A DNA stretch of 64,000 nt, from assembly GCA_945883845.1 (NCBI GenBank), contig CAMCYI010000009.1, positions 1 to 64,000 on the forward strand. The letters are read 5' to 3'. Of this stretch, positions 58,810 to 64,000 are shown piece by piece. This DNA is from Bacteriovorax stolpii. Its GTDB lineage: Bacteria > Bdellovibrionota > Bacteriovoracia > Bacteriovoracales > Bacteriovoracaceae. Every line of letters begins with the position of its first letter. Positions within the stretch are counted from its first letter, which is position 1. The position numbers were made by a program, and so were the translations under genes. The notes under the pieces were generated by a model. That model made no database searches, was not told where the DNA came from, and was given only the letters and a program-made list of their open reading frames with translations.

Positions 58810-59787
58810 ATGTTTAAAAATAATCTACATACTTTAACGACGTTCGCACTAAGTGCGGCCATGATCACTCTTTCCTCGTGCGGCGGCGGTGGAGGGGGCG
58901 GCGGAGGCGGCGGAGGCCCAAAAGCGCGCGACCGTCAGCAGACGCAAAATGAAATTGAGGGTGATCTGAACGGTCAGTATAAAGCAACTCTCCATTCTGT
59001 TAACGAAAGCATTGGAGGCGTGATCACAGGATCAGTCACCCTCTCAAGAGAAGAAGATCAGATGGTAGGATACATCCGCTTTGCGGGAATTCAGCCGGGT
59101 GTTCTTCACTCTCAGTACATTCACGTTGCTAAAAAATGTCCTACGGCAGATGAAAACGGAGACGGATTTATTGACGCCGTCGAAGCAGACAAAGAAGTCG
59201 GAAAAGTTCTGATTCCACTGGATGCCGATCTCGGTTCTCAGGACAGTGGTTCGAGCATCTGGCCGGTAGCTGATACTTACGGCGCTTATCACTACACCCA
59301 GGTAACTTCTTACGAGAAAATGATGAAAGATCTGCGCGAAGGCGATATGGATCCCGATGATGATTTCATCAAACTCGATGCGAATAAAGCACTGGAAATG
59401 AACGGACGTGTCGTTGTGGTTTACGGAGCTGCTCCAGATAGTCCTCTTCCTGAAACAGTTCAACGAAGGGGTCGTCTTGCAAATTTCCAGAATCTCCCGA
59501 TTGCATGCGGTGTCTTTGAAAAAGTAAAAACTGTTCCCGGTCGAACAGATGATGACAGTGATCTCGGTGAAGCTCCGGTAGGAAGCAGCATGGGTGGATC
59601 ATCTGGTGCAGATGATGGTGCAACTGTGATCATTGGTGAATCTTCCGGCAGCACAGGTGGTGGCGAAACCAGTGGCGACACTGGAGGCGGCAGCACAGGC
59701 TGGACCCAAGGCGGGGGAAGCACTGGCTGGACTGAAGGCGGATCTGATGGCGGCGAGAATACAACTGGCGGATCCCGCTCTCATTAA
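58810..59787 (+). CDS. lipoprotein with EF-hand-like motif, paralogue 2
   Basis: 325 residues from ATG 58810 (GGAG upstream). Lipoprotein signal (ITLSSC) followed by a run of 12 glycines. The domain has YKATLHSVNESIGGVITGSV, DENGDGFIDAVEADKE (EF-hand-like), LIPLDADLGSQ, and VVVVYGA, parallel to the lipoprotein at 49940. A C-terminal Gly/Ser/Thr/Trp-rich tail (SGSTGGGETSGDTGGGST) with repeated GSTGWT units extends it by ~80 residues. Surface lipoprotein, possibly Ca2+ binding; function unknown. Confidence 0.78.
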   Translation: MFKNNLHTLTTFALSAAMITLSSCGGGGGGGGGGGGPKARDRQQTQNEIEGDLNGQYKATLHSVNESIGGVITGSVTLSREEDQMVGYIRFAGIQPGVLHSQYIHVAKKCPTADENGDGFIDAVEADKEVGKVLIPLDADLGSQDSGSSIWPVADTYGAYHYTQVTSYEKMMKDLREGDMDPDDDFIKLDANKALEMNGRVVVVYGAAPDSPLPETVQRRGRLANFQNLPIACGVFEKVKTVPGRTDDDSDLGEAPVGSSMGGSSGADDGATVIIGESSGSTGGGETSGDTGGGSTGWTQGGGSTGWTEGGSDGGENTTGGSRSH

Positions 59788-59797
59788 TTTTTAATCA

Positions 59798-59823
59798 GGC
59801 ACCCTCAGGGGTGCCTTTTTTTT
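59798..59823 (+). terminator. intrinsic terminator
   Basis: GGCACCC, loop TCAG, GGGTGCC then eight T: strong intrinsic terminator between the lipoprotein and the MHS transporter genes. Confidence 0.9.
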
Positions 59824-59888
59824 GTACGTTGTCATTTCACACCCCTCAATGTCAAAATCATCTTAATCAAATTTATCGAAGGACTTCT

Positions 59889-61214
59889 ATGTCAAACGTT
59901 GCCAAGAGCAAAATCTGGACAGTCATTGCTGCTTCTTCAGCAGGAACTCTGATCGAATGGTACGATTTCTACATTTTCGGAAGTCTTGCTACCATCATCT
60001 CGACGCAGTTTTTTCCTAAAGGAGATACCGTCGTCAATCTCATGCTGACGCTGGCAACTTTTGCGACGGGATTTGTCGTCAGACCTTTTGGTGCACTTTT
60101 CTTTGGACGCCTCGGTGATTTGATCGGCCGCAAATACACATTCCTTGTCACTCTTCTCATCATGGGAGTTGCGACAACAGCGATCGGTCTTCTTCCTAAC
60201 TACGAACAGATCGGAATCTTCGCGCCGATTCTTCTCCTCATCCTTCGCCTTCTTCAGGGTCTGGCCCTGGGTGGTGAGTATGGCGGAGCCGCCACGTATG
60301 TTGCCGAACATGCTCCTGAGGGGACTCGTGGTTTTTATACAAGCTTTATTCAGACCACTGCCACTCTCGGTCTGTTTGTCTCTCTCGGTGTGATTCTTGC
60401 TTCAAGACAGATCATCGGTGAAGAAGGATTTGCCCAATGGGGATGGCGCGTTCCATTCCTCCTTTCAATTATTCTTGTCATCATTTCTGTCGTCATCAGA
60501 AGAAAACTTCATGAGTCTCCTGTGTTCCAGGAAATGAAAGCATCCGGAAAGGCCTCTACTTCTCCCCTTCGTGACAGCTTCATGAATCCGGAAAACCGTA
60601 GACTGGTTATTATCGCTCTTGTAGGTGCAACTGCCGGTCAGGGTGTCGTCTGGTATACCGGTCAGTTCTACGCTCTATATTATCTGCAGACAGTTCTGAA
60701 AGTTCCATTCGTCACTTCAAACACCATCATTGCGACTGCCCTTGTGATCGCAACTCCATTCTTCGTTTTCTGGGGATGGCTGAGTGATAAGATTGGAAGA
60801 AAAAATATCATGATGGCGGGCTGTCTGATTGCTGCTATCTCCTGGATTCCGATTTATAAACTTATGGCGGTGTACTCCGGCTATAACGCTGCCGATCCGA
60901 TGACTCCACTTCATGATCCGGATACGATGATGCTGACGTTCCTCGTGTTCATCCAGGTGTTCTTTGTGACCATGGTTTATGGACCCATTGCGGCCTTTCT
61001 CGTGGAACTTTTCCCGACACACATCCGCTACACCAGCATGTCACTTCCCTATCACATCGGTAACGGTGTCTTCGGGGGATTGGTGCCTCTGATTGGAACA
61101 TACTTCGTCGATCGCACAGGGAACATTCTCGCAGGTCTCTATTACCCGATAGGAATTGCTCTCATGACGTTCGTGCTGGGTTCATTGCTGATCAAAGAGA
61201 AGAAAAAAATCTGA
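59889..61214 (+). CDS. MFS transporter, metabolite:H+ symporter (MHS) family
   Basis: 441 residues from ATG 59889 (AAGGA upstream), 12 helices. MHS signatures: AGTLIEWYDFYIFG in helix 1, FGRLGDLIGRKYTFL in the helix 2-3 loop, and GGEYGGAATYVAEHAPEGTRGFYTSFIQT in helix 5. This family (ProP, KgtP, ShiA) imports organic acids, proline or betaine with protons. Substrate undetermined. Monocistronic with an upstream terminator. Confidence 0.93.
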   Translation: MSNVAKSKIWTVIAASSAGTLIEWYDFYIFGSLATIISTQFFPKGDTVVNLMLTLATFATGFVVRPFGALFFGRLGDLIGRKYTFLVTLLIMGVATTAIGLLPNYEQIGIFAPILLLILRLLQGLALGGEYGGAATYVAEHAPEGTRGFYTSFIQTTATLGLFVSLGVILASRQIIGEEGFAQWGWRVPFLLSIILVIISVVIRRKLHESPVFQEMKASGKASTSPLRDSFMNPENRRLVIIALVGATAGQGVVWYTGQFYALYYLQTVLKVPFVTSNTIIATALVIATPFFVFWGWLSDKIGRKNIMMAGCLIAAISWIPIYKLMAVYSGYNAADPMTPLHDPDTMMLTFLVFIQVFFVTMVYGPIAAFLVELFPTHIRYTSMSLPYHIGNGVFGGLVPLIGTYFVDRTGNILAGLYYPIGIALMTFVLGSLLIKEKKKI

Positions 61215-63146
61215 TCAGCGTTCGTTGAAATAAATTGGACGGGTCGTCTTGAAATGGGCGGCCCGTGTTCTCTCTGATGCCGGTGCATCCGGATTTACAA
61301 AAACTTCTCCTTTATCCTGGGTAATCAGAGTTTGCCAGAGGCCGAGGTATCTTTGCAAAGTTGATTCACTGAAGTCATGGCTATCCCAGTTCTTCTGGAA
61401 TAATTGCGCAAAACCAGCATTGTCATAAGTTTCTATTTCCCCACGCTGGGTATGAACCGGATCCTTGAACCAAAGATAATCCTTTATAACTTCATCGTAA
61501 TGCTCTCTTGTTCCATAAGACCACGATTCGACAGCGTCTGGACTGCAGAAACCGTAATCAAGTCCCGGATGCCATGGAAGATAATGAACAACTGCTCCTG
61601 CATTCGGATCGCAATTGGTCACAGAAGTCCGTGACCATCGAACATTTTTCTTAAACTTCACTCGGATTGTGTAATCACCGTAACCGAAAGTTGCAAGTGG
61701 AGAATGGGAAAGAAAAACTTTTCTAAAACCTGAATTCCACGTTCCCTGGTCACCCATGAATTTTTTAAGGTCGAGAATCTTAACCATCGGGCCCCATGAA
61801 TAAAGGACATCGGGTTTACAACCATCGAGAAGTTCTCCCTGAGCATCAGTTTTCACCACGTGATTTTCAAAGGACGCATCCTGACAATGCTTAACGGTGA
61901 AGCCAATACTTTTATCTACATCGTAAGGTGCATATAAACGGTAGGGCTGAGAAGATGTCGGAGGTGGTGAAGCGAAAATTTCTTTTTCTGTTTTCGATTC
62001 CATCCCCCGAAAATAGACGACAACCTGATTTGAACCATCCGGATGACGAAGGAGATGGTTCTCACCACAACCAACGGCACCTTTGTCAGCAATGAAGATA
62101 AGATCATCAGTATAGTAGGCGCACATGCCTTTCGTTTTACCTTTCCAATAAGACTTACTCTTGTCAGAAATACAGTCAGCCGCCGGAAGTGTTGCCTTTG
62201 CTCCGAGAGATTCAATTTCGCAACTTTGGACAGAACTCCTGTCGCTTGAAATTTTCCATATTGTTTTAGGAGAAATAAGAGAAATACAATCGCTCATACC
62301 GGGGGATCTTATAACTGCATCACTTGAAAGATTAATGGTTTCACAACCTAGGATCGTTTTTCCATCCTGAGATAATTTCCAGAAGGTACGGTCTCTTGAA
62401 CCTTTATCTCCCAGATAAAACTTTCCAACAGCAAGAGTTCTGATGGGTCTGGCATTCAGCTGAGTGAGAAGTGCTGATGGATCTGAACTAAATCCGCCCG
62501 CGCGAAAAAGATATCCCAGACGGGCAAATTTATAACTTTCTTTTTCCCATTCATCCGGGGCCGCAGGAAAGTGAATTTTATCCGCAGCAGCTGCTGAATT
62601 CAGTCCGCTGAGAGCATCGGCCCAGTTTTCGAATTTATAATAAGCAGCACCTAGATCCAGAACTCTGTTTTTTTGAGAATCGACAACTTTAGAAGAATCG
62701 TGAGAGATAAAAAGAATCTGAGCAGGTGAACCGATTTTATTCAGATCAACCTTACCGGATATTTTATCCTCAAGAGTGATGATCTTCCCTTTTGCACTGA
62801 CGAGAGTGAGAAGATCGCCGCCGGTGAATTTCGGATCTTTTATTGCCTGGAGGATGAGTTTTGTTGTCGCAAGATCGCGGTCAGATGAAATATGAAGAAC
62901 GACGTCCGGACGTTTCTGCATTTCAATCAACCACTCACGCGCCTGCCAGTGAAGATAGAAGGAAATAAAGCGACTGCCGACACTCACCTGGAACATATTC
63001 TGTTTCTGCGTGAAGCTCTGGTAGTTACGATAAGGAATCTGCTGGGCAACGACGTTTTCAAGATCAAGAACGAGCTGCTTTGAGGTCTGGGCAAAGACAG
63101 GCAGAGTGATCATCACCATCAGTACTGTCAAAACTATCGACAGCAT
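61215..63146 (-). CDS. large secreted protein, function unknown
   Basis: 643 residues from ATG 63146 (AAGGGG seven bases upstream; ATG 63152 is an alternative) with signal peptide (MLSIVLTVLMVMITLPVFAQ). The N-terminal ~170 residues resemble a compact sensor-like domain; the rest is strand-rich with 16 cysteines, many in pairs, consistent with disulfides. No family recognised. It starts only ~40 bases from the acyl-CoA dehydrogenase gene and runs in the same direction, likely with its own promoter. Confidence 0.75.
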   Translation of the reverse strand: MLSIVLTVLMVMITLPVFAQTSKQLVLDLENVVAQQIPYRNYQSFTQKQNMFQVSVGSRFISFYLHWQAREWLIEMQKRPDVVLHISSDRDLATTKLILQAIKDPKFTGGDLLTLVSAKGKIITLEDKISGKVDLNKIGSPAQILFISHDSSKVVDSQKNRVLDLGAAYYKFENWADALSGLNSAAAADKIHFPAAPDEWEKESYKFARLGYLFRAGGFSSDPSALLTQLNARPIRTLAVGKFYLGDKGSRDRTFWKLSQDGKTILGCETINLSSDAVIRSPGMSDCISLISPKTIWKISSDRSSVQSCEIESLGAKATLPAADCISDKSKSYWKGKTKGMCAYYTDDLIFIADKGAVGCGENHLLRHPDGSNQVVVYFRGMESKTEKEIFASPPPTSSQPYRLYAPYDVDKSIGFTVKHCQDASFENHVVKTDAQGELLDGCKPDVLYSWGPMVKILDLKKFMGDQGTWNSGFRKVFLSHSPLATFGYGDYTIRVKFKKNVRWSRTSVTNCDPNAGAVVHYLPWHPGLDYGFCSPDAVESWSYGTREHYDEVIKDYLWFKDPVHTQRGEIETYDNAGFAQLFQKNWDSHDFSESTLQRYLGLWQTLITQDKGEVFVNPDAPASERTRAAHFKTTRPIYFNER

Positions 63147-63245
63147 TCTCATGCCCCTTACACAGTGGGAGAACATCCTAAACGATGAAAATAATGAAGT
63201 CGCGTTCATAAAAACCTTCCTTACTCAGGGATGAGTAAGCAGGTC

Positions 63246-64000
63246 CTATGCCAGAAGTTCGAGGGAGTTTTTTCGGCGCTCTGGGGTTGAAATGGGGGGT
63301 GAATAAAGACCTTTCTCAACAAGCCTATGGGCCACATGAAGTGAGGTTTCAGGCATATTATTTGCCAGCTCCCAGTCGGCCTGTTCAAGGACCAGAGCGA
63401 GACCATAGATCCGAGTGAGATTGAATGCCATCGTACGTGCATTCGTAGCAACATCTTCTGAATCATGATTCTTAATGAAGGTGAGATCCCCGCTGAGCTT
63501 TTCTACAACGGGGGTCAGATCCTGAAGAAAACTTTGGGTCTTTGGATTATTTAATTGAGCAAGCCGCGACTTAAGGTCAACCATGAATCCTTCGCCCGCA
63601 TTCTCTTTCTTGATCGCACGCTGGGCATCTAGAGAAAGAACATTTGTTGTTCCTTCCCAAATGGAAAGGACTTGTGCGTTCCGGAGCAATTGCGGAAGAC
63701 CGGTATCTTCGATGTAACCTGCTCCCCCGAAACTCTCGAGGAGCTCAGAAGCGATGGCGACTCCTTCTTTAGCTGTATGAAGCTTCACTAGCGGTATCAA
63801 AAGCCTGAGTGCCCCCGATTCAGTCTCCGTACATTTTTGCATCTCTTCCTTACCTTGAAGCTTGATCGCGTGAAAGGTAAGAAGAAATGAAAGTTCAAAG
63901 CGCGCCTGAAGATCAGCGAGTGTGTCCGCATGCAATCCGTGATCAATAAGTTTTTTACCGAAGGCTTCACGTTTTTGTGCATAGCTTTTCGCCAGTGCAA
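63246..64000 (-). CDS. acyl-CoA dehydrogenase (partial)
   Basis: C-terminal ~250 residues of an acyl-CoA dehydrogenase; the N-terminus is outside the window. KREAFGKKLIDHG, then SFGGAGYIEDTGLPQLLRNAQVLSIWEGTTNV (the FAD/substrate region of the C-terminal helical domain) fit AidB/isovaleryl-type enzymes. It oxidises an acyl-CoA with FAD and feeds an electron-transfer flavoprotein. The open frame continues past the right edge of the window. Confidence 0.9.
   Translation of the reverse strand, partial: ALAKSYAQKREAFGKKLIDHGLHADTLADLQARFELSFLLTFHAIKLQGKEEMQKCTETESGALRLLIPLVKLHTAKEGVAIASELLESFGGAGYIEDTGLPQLLRNAQVLSIWEGTTNVLSLDAQRAIKKENAGEGFMVDLKSRLAQLNNPKTQSFLQDLTPVVEKLSGDLTFIKNHDSEDVATNARTMAFNLTRIYGLALVLEQADWELANNMPETSLHVAHRLVEKGLYSPPISTPERRKNSLELLA

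Noticed and set aside
58890..58920. Polyglycine codon run as a phase-variable simple repeat
   Set aside because: The codons are mixed (GGC, GGT, GGA, GGG) and any length change is a multiple of three in effect, so it would not switch the gene on and off.
1..64000. CRISPR array, tRNA or rRNA genes, prophage
   Set aside because: No regularly spaced repeats, cloverleaf sequences, rRNA signature or phage structural genes were seen on either strand.

Overview
This 64 kb window looks like chromosomal DNA of a predatory or Bdellovibrio-like bacterium (Bdellovibrionota, perhaps the Bacteriovorax/Peredibacter side). That placement is inferred from gene content, not from a marker gene. Supporting content is a high density of Sec-exported and lipoprotein genes with no known family, HD-GYP and receiver-domain signalling proteins, BON proteins, a DUF3373 barrel, several secreted peptidase-like proteins, and promoters that resemble the flagellar sigma-28 class. 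I see no rRNA, tRNA, CRISPR array or recognisable transposase.

Region 1 (about 1-28.9 kb) is a mosaic accessory region. It opens with a three-gene envelope-glycosylation module (methyltransferase, GT2 glycosyltransferase, TMTC-like membrane protein) bracketed by two 67-bp direct repeats. It then alternates secreted orphan proteins with metabolic cassettes: an HD-GYP phosphodiesterase, an SDR, an adaptor/permease/ATPase export operon, an alcohol dehydrogenase, a fasciclin protein, heme proteins with an amidase and a lipoprotein methyltransferase, a histidine kinase with a receiver-cNMP regulator, and a DUF3373 barrel. A dispersed repeat of about 155 bp (called R here) occurs five times plus one internally deleted copy, always in the same orientation and only in this region. 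Several gene remnants (ppsA, tatD and two unknown) lie here, three of them directly against the right end of an R copy.

Four secreted-protein genes in region 1 (starts at 4548, 6568, 16366 and 20543) each have a sigma-28-like promoter whose -10 element (consensus CGATAAG) ends only 6-8 bases before the start codon. Their mRNAs should be leaderless. Two of them share a C-terminal tail (INDDDR followed by an Arg/Ser/Pro-rich end) on otherwise unrelated bodies. This is my best candidate for an undescribed system: a co-regulated, probably motile- or attack-phase secreted protein set.

Region 2 (28.9-64 kb) lacks R and is more core-like: lipid acyltransferase, ArfB-like release factor, M32 carboxypeptidase, GTP cyclohydrolase I, OPT transporter, Fe-S/metallo-beta-lactamase hydrolase, metallophosphoesterase, cyclophilin, cardiolipin synthase, LysE and MHS transporters, and an acyl-CoA dehydrogenase cut by the window end. 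It also contains duplicated lineage-specific exported families: two HExxH lipoproteins in tandem, two proteins resembling protein-glutaminases, two EF-hand-like lipoproteins, and a BON/ferritin-like stress cluster. A structured RNA leader (about 35.0-35.2 kb) precedes a small exported peptide and a flavoprotein.
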